From DASRYH01 sp035687245 (GTDB lineage Bacteria > Actinomycetota > Coriobacteriia > Anaerosomatales > PHET01), in the NCBI GenBank assembly GCA_035687245.1, contig DASRYH010000068.1:32668-96667 (forward strand): a stretch of 64,000 bases of DNA, written 5' to 3'. Below are positions 34,491 to 42,264 of this stretch, one piece after another. The first letter of the stretch is position 1. The number at the start of each line of letters is the position of its first letter. A model generated the notes under the pieces. It saw only the letters and a program-made list of their open reading frames with translations. It had not been told where the DNA came from and did no database searches. Both the position numbers and the translations under genes were made by a program.

Positions 34491-35267
34491 TTGGTCGGAC
34501 TTGATGCGCTCGTCGAATCCACTACGGCGGACGGGGCGGTCGAAGCGGTCGCTCTTATCAGGCGCAGGGTGCCAATAGACGCCTCACTTGCGCTCGCGAT
34601 GCCCGTACTCGTCCTCATCTCGCTCTTCTGGCTGACGATCAACGTTGCGCTCGAGTCCCTCGCCCCACCGGCCAGCATCTCAGACAGCACGCGCCTGGGC
34701 TGGGTTAGCGCTGCGCTCGCGATTCTGGCCGCGTTCTACCTGCTCGTATCGATCTTCAGGACGCTTCCATGGGCGCCGCGGGTGGTCATCCCCGCAGCCG
34801 CACTGGGCGTGGTCACCCTCGGTCTGTGGGGCTACGCATCGATGCTCTCTGACATGAAGTTGGCCAGCGCGCTGCTCTTCGCACCGGTCGTGATCGCCAT
34901 CGTCCTCGGCGTGATCGCCTTTCGGATCTCGTCCCACGCCTTCGACACCGCGAACCCGTTCTCGATGGCGGCCATTTCGCTCACCTGGGGCGCCGCTTTC
35001 ATAGCACCATTCGCACTGATTCCCCTGATCTGGTGGTTGTCCGGTGAGGCGGGCAACGCGGGCATGGACGTGATCGGCTTGTTCTTCGCGCCGATGTTAG
35101 GCGTCGTCGTCTGGTGGATCGCGATGCTCCTCGCTCAGCTCGTGAAGCCCATGGCCGAAGTGGAGCCGCTGTCGCTGAAGCGTTTTGGCCTCGTGGCGGT
35201 GGGTTCCCTCGGCGGCATGGTGGTGCTGGCGCTTGTGGCAGCGGGAGTGCTTCGGCTTCTCGCATAG
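34491..35267 (+). CDS. Multi-pass membrane protein, partner of the preceding gene
   Basis: 258 aa from a TTG directly after the upstream stop, with AGGGGG seven bases ahead. Residues 1-35 are soluble; six hydrophobic segments follow (LALAMPVLVLISLFWLTINVAL to GSLGGMVVLALVAAGVLRLL). The general look is Yip1-like but I cannot place it in a family. Translational coupling with the preceding protein suggests a two-protein membrane complex. Confidence 0.6.
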   Translation: MVGLDALVESTTADGAVEAVALIRRRVPIDASLALAMPVLVLISLFWLTINVALESLAPPASISDSTRLGWVSAALAILAAFYLLVSIFRTLPWAPRVVIPAAALGVVTLGLWGYASMLSDMKLASALLFAPVVIAIVLGVIAFRISSHAFDTANPFSMAAISLTWGAAFIAPFALIPLIWWLSGEAGNAGMDVIGLFFAPMLGVVVWWIAMLLAQLVKPMAEVEPLSLKRFGLVAVGSLGGMVVLALVAAGVLRLLA

Positions 35268-35296
35268 CGCGCAGGCTTCGGGGGCCTGCAACACAA

Positions 35297-35320
35297 AAGG
35301 GCGCCCCTGCGGGCGCCCTT
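35297..35320. terminator. Bidirectional terminator
   Basis: A perfect 10-bp stem (35297-35306 with 35311-35320) and a CTGC loop between convergent genes. A-rich sequence on the left gives a T-run for the minus strand, and CGTTT follows on the plus strand. Confidence 0.8.
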
Positions 35321-35349
35321 CCTCGTTTCATGTGGTGTTGTCGCAGCGC

Positions 35350-35661
35350 CTAGCCTTCGAGCGTCTTGATGATCTCGGTGTACTGGTCGGCGGTAATCTC
35401 GCCGCTAGCCAGCCGACGCTTGGCGATCGCGACCGCCTCGTCGTGGCCGACCTGCGTCGGCGGCACCGGCGGTACCGGCCCAACGGGCGGTACCTGGCCT
35501 GCGTGATGCATGCCGTGTCCGTGCGAGCCCCTGGCGAGGAAGACGATAAGCAGCACGACACCCACGACCAGGCAGACGAACAGCGCAAGCATCATGAAGC
35601 CGCCTAGGTAGCCGGGGCCTCCAAACATGTGATAGCCGTATCCGAATCCGCGACCCATCAT
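35350..35661 (-). CDS. Small SHOCT-domain membrane protein
   Basis: 103 aa from the ATG at 35661, with GGAG eight bases ahead. The order is a Gly/Tyr/Met-rich head (MMGRGFGYGYHMFGGPGYLGG), one membrane helix (LALFVCLVVGVVLLIVFLA), a His/Pro linker and a C-terminal SHOCT motif (EAVAIAKRRLASGEITADQYTEIIKTLEG). SHOCT is a short oligomerisation motif of unspecified function. The His/Met-rich head could bind metal; that is inference. Confidence 0.8.
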   Translation of the reverse strand: MMGRGFGYGYHMFGGPGYLGGFMMLALFVCLVVGVVLLIVFLARGSHGHGMHHAGQVPPVGPVPPVPPTQVGHDEAVAIAKRRLASGEITADQYTEIIKTLEG

Positions 35662-35820
35662 CGAAACCACTCCTTCTCAATGCGGGCCCAGAGCCCGCAC
35701 GCGTCAAAGTCATCTATTCCCGCAATACTGACGAACGCCTCGAGCTGGCCGATAGGCTCAACGCGGAGGCGGACTCAGAGCAGTAGGATGGAAGGCGACC
35801 CCAACTCTCTCGGAGGCGCC

Positions 35821-36567
35821 GTGAACCCCACGCTCGAGATGCTTGCCGCGCGCTGCTCGACCCGCGCGTATTCCGATACGCCAATTACCGCCGCCGAAAG
35901 GGACGCGATCCTTTCGGCGACCTTCCGCGCGCCAACGGGCGGCAACATGATGCTCTACTCGATCATCGAGGTAGAGGACCCGGAGCTGAAGGCCCGGCTG
36001 GCTGTGACCTGCGACGATCAGCCGTTCATCGCTACCGCGCCGTGGGTGCTGGTCTTTCTCGCCGACTTCCAGAAGTGGACCGATCTGTTTGACGCCGCGG
36101 GCGTCGAGAACCGCCGGACGCCTGGTCCCGGTGACCTGCTGCTAGCGTGCTCCGACGCGCTTATCGCCGCGCAGAATGCGGTCGTTGCCGCCGAGTCGCT
36201 GGGTATCGGCTCCTGCTACATCGGTGACGTGCTGGAGAACGGTGAGGAGCACGCCGCGCTGTTCGACCTGCCGCCGCACACGCTCCCGATCGCGATGCTG
36301 TGTTTCGGTCGCGCAGCCTCGAAGCGAGCGCCTGCGCCGCGCTACACCAAGCACGTCGTGCACCGCGATCGCTACCGTCAGCTGTCTGCCGAAGAGCTGG
36401 CCCAGACGGCTCGCGAGCTTCAAGAGACGCACGCTCCGCACGGACTTGCCCCGGGCGTGGCGAGCTACCCGGTGTCGATTCACGACCGCAAGTACGCCTC
36501 GGACTTCATGGCGGAGATGAACCGCTCGGTGGCGTGGTGGCTCGAGCGCTGGCAAGGGAGGGCGTAG
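35821..36567 (+). CDS. Nitroreductase family FMN oxidoreductase
   Basis: 248 aa. I take the GTG at 35821 because GGAGG lies four bases ahead and the family start (NPTLEMLAARCSTRAYSD) follows at once; an ATG at 35788 would add 11 residues. FMN-binding marks are the RCSTRAY arginine pair, RAPTGGNMMLYSIIEV and the late ESLGIGSCYIGDVLEN. Such enzymes reduce nitro, quinone or other conjugated groups with NAD(P)H. The C-terminal extension (RKYASDFMAEMNRSVAWWLERW) is typical of one branch of the family. The substrate cannot be told. Confidence 0.88.
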   Translation: MNPTLEMLAARCSTRAYSDTPITAAERDAILSATFRAPTGGNMMLYSIIEVEDPELKARLAVTCDDQPFIATAPWVLVFLADFQKWTDLFDAAGVENRRTPGPGDLLLACSDALIAAQNAVVAAESLGIGSCYIGDVLENGEEHAALFDLPPHTLPIAMLCFGRAASKRAPAPRYTKHVVHRDRYRQLSAEELAQTARELQETHAPHGLAPGVASYPVSIHDRKYASDFMAEMNRSVAWWLERWQGRA

Positions 36568-36621
36568 GGCGCCAGTGACCGTGACGCTCGTCCGCGCGCA
36601 GGCGCAGGCCGCACGGCCGGA

Positions 36622-37488
36622 CTAGTCGAAAACGGGCTGGAACGAGACGCCCCAGATCGTGCCGGCGTGCGCGGAGATCGCGGTACCCGCCTCGTAGATC
36701 ACGAGCTCGACGGCGTCCCAGCGCTGCGCGATCGCATCGGCAAGACGCCGAGCGGCTGCGGGCGACATCGCGTGTCCGATGGCGAAGCGACCCCTTCTCG
36801 CACCGCCCATGTGCGACTCCGTCCAGTCCAGCACATGCTTGAGCGAGGCGGTTTCACCCCGGGATCGGCCCACGGCAACGAAGTCGCCGTCATCATCGAC
36901 AGCGATGTTCACCTTGAGGTTGAGCATGGACCCCAGCGCCGTTGCTACGGCCCCGATTCGGCCGCCCTTGCGCAGGTTCTCGAGCGAGTCGATGCTCACG
37001 ACGATCTGGCACTCGGAGCGCGCACTCTCGAGCCGCCGAAGGGCGCTGGCCACGTCGAGACCCGCCTGCGCGTCGTGCGCCGCCTGCAGCACCTGCCAGC
37101 CCATCGCCCACGACAGCGTGCGCGAGTCGAAGACGTGCACGCGTCCCCCGAAGTCGCGCGCCGCAAGCGACGCTGCCTCGAAGGTCGCCGAAAGTCGCGA
37201 TGAGATGTGCACGGCGACGACCTCGTCGGCCGCCCCGAGCGCACGCTCGTAGGCTTCCGAAAGCTCGCCGATGCTCGGTGCTGCCGTCGTGGGCAGCTGA
37301 GGTGCGCGTCCCATGCGCTCGAAGAACTCGGCCTGGGTAAGCGCACCGTCGTCGAAGGTCTCGCCATCGATGACCACGTGCAGCGGCACGATCCCAAGAC
37401 CGTGTTCGACCGCGATCGCGCTCGTGATGTCAGAAGTACTGTCGGTGACGACCGCGAAGGCTGGTCGCTGTGTTGCGGCCTGTTCCAT
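36622..37488 (-). CDS. DegV family fatty-acid-binding protein
   Basis: 288 aa from the ATG at 37488, with AAGGGA upstream; the longer frame is a shadow. DegV/FakB proteins hold a fatty acid for the kinase FakA. Marks are VVTDSTSDITSAIA at the start, the PTTAAPSIGELSEAYERAL loop, VVAVHISSRLSATFEAA, and LENLRKGGRIG in the ligand-binding domain. No fakA gene is in view. It ends 54 bases from the nitroreductase gene, convergently. Confidence 0.92.
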   Translation of the reverse strand: MEQAATQRPAFAVVTDSTSDITSAIAVEHGLGIVPLHVVIDGETFDDGALTQAEFFERMGRAPQLPTTAAPSIGELSEAYERALGAADEVVAVHISSRLSATFEAASLAARDFGGRVHVFDSRTLSWAMGWQVLQAAHDAQAGLDVASALRRLESARSECQIVVSIDSLENLRKGGRIGAVATALGSMLNLKVNIAVDDDGDFVAVGRSRGETASLKHVLDWTESHMGGARRGRFAIGHAMSPAAARRLADAIAQRWDAVELVIYEAGTAISAHAGTIWGVSFQPVFD

Positions 37489-37549
37489 CTCGCTTGTCCC
37501 TTGCGTCCTCGTCGTGTCGGCGTGAATCGATCGCAGTGCGGGGGCGCGT

Positions 37550-38428
37550 CTAGCGCTTCGGCGGGAGCGGCACGAGCACCGAGGTACCCGCCGTGTACTT
37601 CTCGTAGTCGGGTTGTCCGCCCCACATCTTGTCGGCCTTCTTCTCGAGCAGCGGCACGCCACTCACACGTGTGATGAGAAGGAAGACGAAGAGCGGAGAG
37701 ATCAGCGTCGCGTAGGTCCAGCCCTGCAGTGTGGGCAGCGCGATGATGGCGATGCCAACCCACAGCGTGATCTCGCCGAAGTAGTTGGGGTGACGCGACC
37801 ACGACCAGAGACCGCCGCTGATGAACTGTCCCTTGTTATCGGGGTTCTTGAGGAACCGGCTCTTCTGCAGGTCGGCGGTCGCCTCCATCGCGAAGCCGAA
37901 AGCCCAGACTGCGACGCCAGCGATCATGTACGGGTCGATTGCCGCGGTGCCCTGATGAGTCGAGGTGATGGCGCCGAGTGCTGCGGCGAGCGTGAGGCTC
38001 ACCCACAGCCCCTGTACTGTCCAGACGTTGAAGTAGCCCCAGAACGACTGCTTGAGCTCGTCGAAGCGCTCGTCCTTGCCCGCTCGCCTAATGCGCAGGA
38101 ACAGGTAGGTTCCGAGCCGTGTCGCCCAGATCACTACGAGCACCCACAGCAGCATGCCTCGAACGTCCACCGGCTGGCACAGCCACAGAGCGAGGCTAAT
38201 GGTCGTCACGTAGGTCGCCGCCCCGGTGAGGTCGAAGAAGCGTTCGGTCCGCATGACCCAAGCGGGAATAAACGCGAGCCAGTTGATGAGGAAGGCAAGG
38301 CCGATGCAGAGCCGGAAGACGGGGATGCCGCGCGCGGTCACACCATCGACCGAACCCATCGCGCCCAGCACGACGGCGATCATTACCACTACAAGTATCG
38401 AGATCTTGGCCCTGCGCTCTGTATTCAT
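37550..38428 (-). CDS. DUF1295 (steroid 5-alpha-reductase-like) membrane protein
   Basis: 292 aa with about seven helices; start at 38428 (MNTERRAK), with no clear ribosome site. Family marks are ERFFDLTGAATYV, GKDERFDELKQSFWGYFNVWTVQGLWV, GLWSWSRHPNYFGEI and SGVPLLEKKADKMWG...YEKYTAGTSVLVP. The SRHPNYFGE segment resembles the NADPH-binding end of isoprenylcysteine methyltransferases and 5-alpha reductases. The lipid substrate is unknown. Confidence 0.88.
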   Translation of the reverse strand: MNTERRAKISILVVVMIAVVLGAMGSVDGVTARGIPVFRLCIGLAFLINWLAFIPAWVMRTERFFDLTGAATYVTTISLALWLCQPVDVRGMLLWVLVVIWATRLGTYLFLRIRRAGKDERFDELKQSFWGYFNVWTVQGLWVSLTLAAALGAITSTHQGTAAIDPYMIAGVAVWAFGFAMEATADLQKSRFLKNPDNKGQFISGGLWSWSRHPNYFGEITLWVGIAIIALPTLQGWTYATLISPLFVFLLITRVSGVPLLEKKADKMWGGQPDYEKYTAGTSVLVPLPPKR

Positions 38429-38501
38429 GTGAGGAATGTACCCCTGAAGTGCGCAAATGATTGCGCGCTCACCCACGGGAATCTGAAGGCTGCCGAAAGG
38501 A

Positions 38502-38526
38502 AGGGGCGCCCGTGATGGGCGCCCCT
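38502..38526 (-). terminator. Terminator of the dsrE-tusA-hdrD operon
   Basis: A perfect 10-bp stem (38502-38511 with 38517-38526) and a 5-base loop, followed on the minus strand by TCCTTTCGG. Confidence 0.75.
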
Positions 38527-38558
38527 CGTCAACAGACATCTGGATTTGCGTTGCGCGT

Positions 38559-39848
38559 CTACTCGGACGGAGCGACCTTGCCTTTGAGCGGCATGGCTTC
38601 AACCACCAGCTCCATCACGGGCACGATGCGCAGTCCCAGGTCGTGAACGTCGTTGAGCTCAGCGATCTGCAGGCGACAGTTCTCGCAGGGGCAAGCCAGC
38701 ACGGTGGCTCCGGTCGCACGGATCTGGGCGACCTTTTCGGCGCCGGACTTCAGTCTTACGTCGTTGAACTCCTCCATCGCCACGATGCCGCCGCCACCGC
38801 CGCAGCACCACTGCTTCTCGCGGTTGGGCGTCATGTCGGCGAAGTCGCGAGCGACGGCCTTCACGATGTCGCGCGGCTGCTCGTAGATGCCGCCGTTGCG
38901 ACCGATCTGGCAGGGGTCGTGGTAGGTGACGCGCTCAGTGATCGCGCGGTCCACGGTGATTCGGCCATCCTTGATGTACTCGTCGATCACGTCGAGGATG
39001 TGGCGCACCTTGAAGGGCATCTTCTCCTTCGCCCACGCCTCGTAGAACATCTCGGCGACGCGATAGGCGTGGCCGCACTCGGTGATCACGACCTCCTTCA
39101 CGCCCAGTCTCAACGCCTCGTCCATGTAGCGTTTGGCGATCAGCCGGGCCTTCTCGGGGTCGCCGTAGAAGAAGCCGTAGTTCGCCGACTCGAAGAACGA
39201 CAGCGTCCAGCTCGCACCGGCCTCGTTGAAGATGACTGCAGCCGGTAGGATCGAGTGGTTGCCGGCGAGCGCTACGTAGAGAATGTCGGCGCCCTGCTTG
39301 TCGACAGGGATAGTCGCCGAAGGGTTGCCGGTCATCTGCTGCACTTCGGCTTCCATCTCGGCGAAGCCGGCGAGCTGTCCCTCGCGGAACATCTCGGCGT
39401 TGTCGCCCTTGAAGATGGCAGCATCCGCTAGCTGGCCGAGCATCTCGTTGCCGCGACCGGCGGCGATGAGGATGCCCTTGGCGGCCGAAATGACCCACTG
39501 CGTGTCGATCGAGAAGGGGCAGTAGTACATACACCTTCGGCAGCCTGTGCAGGCGTAGGTCGAGTCGTAGAGCTCGTCGAGCAGGTTCTCGTCGGGGTCG
39601 CGCGCCTCGTAGAGTGCTGGCACGAACTCGCCGGCCTTCGTGAAGTACTTGCGGTAGATCTCGCGCACCAGCTCGGCGCGACGGGCCGGCAGGTACTTCA
39701 TGTCGCCGGTGGCCACGTACTGGTGGCAGGCGTCCTTGCAGATCGCACAGCGCACGCAGATGTCCATGTACTGCTTGAGCTGGCGGGTCATGCGCTTGTC
39801 GAGCACGCCGACGACGGTCTCTATGAGTTGCTTGTCCGATGTCGCCAT
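38559..39848 (-). CDS. HdrD/DsrK-like Fe-S oxidoreductase with CCG domain
   Basis: 429 aa. Two ferredoxin motifs (C31, C34, C37, C41 and C100, C103, C106, C110, the last before Pro) are followed by a degenerate first CCG domain that keeps only ECGH, and a full second one (DPCQIGRNGG, WCCGGGGGI, ACPCENCRLQI). In HdrD, DsrK and TmcB the CCG motif holds a catalytic noncubane [4Fe-4S] cluster that reduces disulfides. The adjoining gene encodes the haem-b membrane partner, as in dsrMK and hdrDE. With DsrE and TusA proteins in the same operon, the likely substrate is a protein persulfide or trisulfide, which is inference. Confidence 0.88.
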   Translation of the reverse strand: MATSDKQLIETVVGVLDKRMTRQLKQYMDICVRCAICKDACHQYVATGDMKYLPARRAELVREIYRKYFTKAGEFVPALYEARDPDENLLDELYDSTYACTGCRRCMYYCPFSIDTQWVISAAKGILIAAGRGNEMLGQLADAAIFKGDNAEMFREGQLAGFAEMEAEVQQMTGNPSATIPVDKQGADILYVALAGNHSILPAAVIFNEAGASWTLSFFESANYGFFYGDPEKARLIAKRYMDEALRLGVKEVVITECGHAYRVAEMFYEAWAKEKMPFKVRHILDVIDEYIKDGRITVDRAITERVTYHDPCQIGRNGGIYEQPRDIVKAVARDFADMTPNREKQWCCGGGGGIVAMEEFNDVRLKSGAEKVAQIRATGATVLACPCENCRLQIAELNDVHDLGLRIVPVMELVVEAMPLKGKVAPSE

Positions 39849-39850
39849 CG

Positions 39851-40573
39851 CTACTCAGAGCTCCTCACGAGATTGGTCGCGAACGCACCGATCGCGTGCG
39901 TGAGCTTGGAGAACGGGAAGTAGATGAGCAGCGCTGAGACGAACAGCATGTGCCAGTTCAGCGCCCACTTCTCGCCAGAGTTCGCGAGTTCGGCGGGGAA
40001 GCTTGGGGAGAAGCGCAACAGCGACTGGAACCACTCGATGTAGACGGGCGCGTGCAGCCCGCCGACGAAGCGCAGGTGGTCGCCCATGATGATGACGCCC
40101 AGAAGCAGCGCCAGCAGCAGGTAGTCTTCCGGCGTCGAGAGGCGGCGGTAGGGGCCGAAGGTCCGGCGACCGAACCAGTAGAGCACTGCAACCAGCATGA
40201 CGATGCCGGCGATGCCGCCCGACCACCCGGCGAAGGCGGCCATGCCGTCGTCGCCGAGCACCGCGACGAGCGGCGTGAACTCGTGGATGAGCCGCAGGTG
40301 CCCCACGAAGCCGGCGAGTGCCGCGAGGTGAAACGCCATCGCAGCCCACATCAGGCCGGGCTCGATCTCGAAGCTCTGCGGCGCTACGAACGTGTCGGTC
40401 AGCAGCTTGCCGAATCTGCCACCCGCAGTGGCCGGCTTCGGGAACAGTCCTAGCCGCACGGGCGACTTCGGCGTGCGCGACCACTGCCACGCCCGCCACG
40501 CCATACCCAGGGTGAAGACCGCGAGGCCCACGTACACGAGCAGCCCCGACGCAATGAACGAGAAAGTGTCCAT
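39851..40573 (-). CDS. NarI/DsrM-like haem-b membrane subunit
   Basis: 240 aa with five or six helices and the respiratory nitrate reductase gamma fold. Candidate haem ligands are the histidines in MAFHLAALAGFVGHLRLIHEF, MGDHLRFVGG and LNWHMLFVSALLIYFPFSKLTHAIG. Its stop lies two bases before the start of the HdrD/DsrK-like gene, so the two are coupled. It should oxidise or reduce menaquinone and exchange electrons with that partner. Confidence 0.88.
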   Translation of the reverse strand: MDTFSFIASGLLVYVGLAVFTLGMAWRAWQWSRTPKSPVRLGLFPKPATAGGRFGKLLTDTFVAPQSFEIEPGLMWAAMAFHLAALAGFVGHLRLIHEFTPLVAVLGDDGMAAFAGWSGGIAGIVMLVAVLYWFGRRTFGPYRRLSTPEDYLLLALLLGVIIMGDHLRFVGGLHAPVYIEWFQSLLRFSPSFPAELANSGEKWALNWHMLFVSALLIYFPFSKLTHAIGAFATNLVRSSE

Positions 40574-40582
40574 CGAGAATCG

Positions 40583-40822
40583 CTACTTCACGCGCTTGAT
40601 GAGGAATACGTACTCGCTGTCGACCTTCTCGGCCTGAAGGAGTTCCTGGCCGGTCGACTTAGCCCAGGCGGTGATGTCCGGGATCGAGCCGGCGTCGGTC
40701 GCGGTGGCTTTCAGCACGCCGCCCACAGGCACGGCGCTGATCTGCTGGCTGACCTTCACCATCGGCATCGGGCAGAGCAGTCCGCGCAGGTCGAGGTCGA
40801 GATCGGGAGTGATGTCGCTCAT
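40583..40822 (-). CDS. tusA: TusA family sulfur carrier protein
   Basis: 79 aa. The persulfide-bearing cysteine is C17 in RGLLCPMPM, the TusA/SirA signature, followed by a short alpha-beta fold (VSQQISAVPVGGVLKATATD). TusA passes sulfane sulfur between proteins by persulfide exchange. AGGA lies eight bases ahead of the start. It sits between the DsrE-like and NarI/DsrM-like genes, so it probably hands sulfur to or from the HdrD/DsrK protein. Confidence 0.93.
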   Translation of the reverse strand: MSDITPDLDLDLRGLLCPMPMVKVSQQISAVPVGGVLKATATDAGSIPDITAWAKSTGQELLQAEKVDSEYVFLIKRVK

Positions 40823-40839
40823 GGTCGTGATCCTTTCGG

Positions 40840-41382
40840 TTAGATGAAGAACTGGATCTGCGACTCGCCGGCTTCGGCGAGCATGAAACCAACGCCAACG
40901 GGTTCCTGAACACCCTCGACGAAGGTGTCCTGCGGAATCTCCATGACGTCCATCGACATCTGGCAGCCGTACATGCGAACGCCGAGCGTGACGGCGAGAT
41001 CGCGCAGCTCAGGCAGGGTGGCGACGTTGTGGGCGCCCATCATCTTGCCGAACATCCAGCGGCCGATGCCGCCGAAGCTGTACTTGCTCGGGTTGGCTGA
41101 CTCGATGCCGCCGCCCTCGAACGCACCCATGCCGATCATCTTTCCGAAGAAGCTCTTGCCGTGCTTGGCGTCGGCGCGCTTCAAGGCCTTCAGGCCCCAG
41201 AAGGTGAAGAACATGACGACGTCGTAGCCCATCGCAGCGGCGCCGTTGGCGATGATGAAGGCGCCGAAAAGCCGGTCCATGTCGCCGCTCATGACTACGA
41301 GCGTCATCTTCTTGGGCTTCTCCGGCTCCGCAGCTGCAACGACGGCAGCCTGCTCGAGTGCCTGTTCGGCCATTACGTTCAT
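40840..41382 (-). CDS. DsrE/DsrF-like sulfur relay protein (DsrE2 type)
   Basis: 180 aa, soluble as far as visible despite hydrophobic strands. Residues 25-180 show the DsrE2-type fold: MTLVVMSGDMDRLFGAFIIANGAAAMGYDVVMFFTFWGL, then a loop with GKMIGMGAFEGGG and the conserved cysteine C140 in RMYGCQMSMDVM. DsrE2 proteins exchange sulfur with TusA in sulfur oxidisers. GGAAGGA lies six bases ahead of the start. It follows the arsR gene with two bases between coding ends and precedes tusA by 17 bases. Confidence 0.9.
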   Translation of the reverse strand: MNVMAEQALEQAAVVAAAEPEKPKKMTLVVMSGDMDRLFGAFIIANGAAAMGYDVVMFFTFWGLKALKRADAKHGKSFFGKMIGMGAFEGGGIESANPSKYSFGGIGRWMFGKMMGAHNVATLPELRDLAVTLGVRMYGCQMSMDVMEIPQDTFVEGVQEPVGVGFMLAEAGESQIQFFI

Positions 41383-41384
41383 CG

Positions 41385-41678
41385 TCAGTTCCTTCCTGTC
41401 TCTTCGAGAACCTCTGTGATGAGGTCGAACGCCTGGATGAGCTTGGGGTTCGCAATCTCGTAATAGATGTGTGCCCCATCGCGGCGCGTATTGACCGCGC
41501 CGACAGCGCGCATGCGCGCGAGATGCTGGGAGAGGTTGGGCTGCGACATGCCGGTCTGCTCGACCAGCTCGCCCACGGAGAGCTCGCCGTCACGGAGCGC
41601 GTAGAGGATCATCTGGCGCTTGTCGTTCGCAAGCGTCTTGCACAGATCAGAGTGTGCGCAGAAGAACTCGGCATCCAT
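41385..41678 (-). CDS. ArsR-family repressor, first gene of the sulfur-relay operon
   Basis: 97 aa with the ArsR winged helix: CKTLANDKRQMILYALRDGELSVGELVEQTG, recognition helix SQPNLSQHLARMRAVG and wing RRDGAHIYYEI. Two cysteines, C7 and C13, lie in the N-terminal helix (FFCAHSDLC). This differs from the Cys pair of the persulfide sensors SqrR and BigR, but two thiols close together could still sense persulfide or metal. GGAGG lies six bases before the ATG. Being first in the operon suggests self-regulation in response to a sulfur species; this is inference. Confidence 0.9.
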   Translation of the reverse strand: MDAEFFCAHSDLCKTLANDKRQMILYALRDGELSVGELVEQTGMSQPNLSQHLARMRAVGAVNTRRDGAHIYYEIANPKLIQAFDLITEVLEETGRN

Positions 41679-41737
41679 ATGTGGCCTCCGGCAAGGCTCA
41701 ACGGCTGGTTAGCTCGTTAAGAACATATAAGGAAACA

Positions 41738-41747
41738 CGCATATGCG
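41738..41747. promoter_or_regulatory. Palindrome in the arsR promoter region
   Basis: CGCATATGCG is a perfect 10-bp palindrome, 60 bases upstream of the arsR start, within an A/T-richer stretch containing ACATATAAGG. A related CATATG lies over the arsR start codon. Possible ArsR binding site; weak by itself. Confidence 0.3.
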
Positions 41748-41825
41748 CAATGGATACGGGTGAGGGTATCGGCGAACGGCAGGGAGGGGACGCACTGCAT
41801 CGCCGGCGAAGTTACGTCTTGTGTG

Positions 41826-41846
41826 GTATTACACAATGCGTAATAC
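41826..41846. promoter_or_regulatory. Perfect 7-7-7 inverted repeat upstream of the UbiB/PadR operon
   Basis: GTATTAC, a 7-base spacer, then GTAATAC at 41840-41846. It lies 74 bases before the start of the coiled-coil gene and overlaps a TAATACT that could be a -10 box. The PadR protein encoded downstream in the same operon is a natural candidate to bind it. Confidence 0.55.
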
Positions 41847-41919
41847 TATTGGCGTGAAGTGATCAACCGCGATGCGACAAAGATGCGCTCGCGTACAGCG
41901 ATTCGAGGGGGCGGGACGT

Positions 41920-42264
41920 ATGGCTGACTTCGATCCCATGAAGTTCTTCGCGCTGTGGATGTTCACGCACGACCAGGCCGACGACCTCATGGTCCAGGCT
42001 GTCGAGCGTGGACGGGCAGGGGCCGGCGAGGGTATGTCGGGCGGACCCGACGCCTTCACCGACGGTTTCATGGCGATGGTTGCCGAAGAGAAGGCGCGCC
42101 TCAAAGAGCAGCTGGCATCGGGGCGCGCTGAAGAGGCTGCGAGCCCGCGCGACGAGCGTCTCGAGGAAGTCGGCTTCGAGGTCGCCGAGCTGCGCGGCCG
42201 TCTCGACCAGATGCAGACCACGCTCGACACGATCGCCGCACATCTGAGCGCCAAGGGAGTGTGA
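41920..42264 (+). CDS. Small coiled-coil protein, partner of the UbiB kinase
   Basis: 114 aa from the ATG at 41920, with GAGGGGG ahead; an earlier in-frame start at 41872 is rejected. Residues 1-60 are mostly helical with aromatic and Met residues (DFDPMKFFALWMFTH, GFMAMVAEEKARLKEQL), and residues 78-112 form a coiled coil (LEEVGFEVAELRGRLDQMQTTLDTIAAHL). The look is phasin-like. The stop overlaps the GTG start of the kinase gene by three bases, so the products probably act as a pair. Confidence 0.7.
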   Translation: MADFDPMKFFALWMFTHDQADDLMVQAVERGRAGAGEGMSGGPDAFTDGFMAMVAEEKARLKEQLASGRAEEAASPRDERLEEVGFEVAELRGRLDQMQTTLDTIAAHLSAKGV

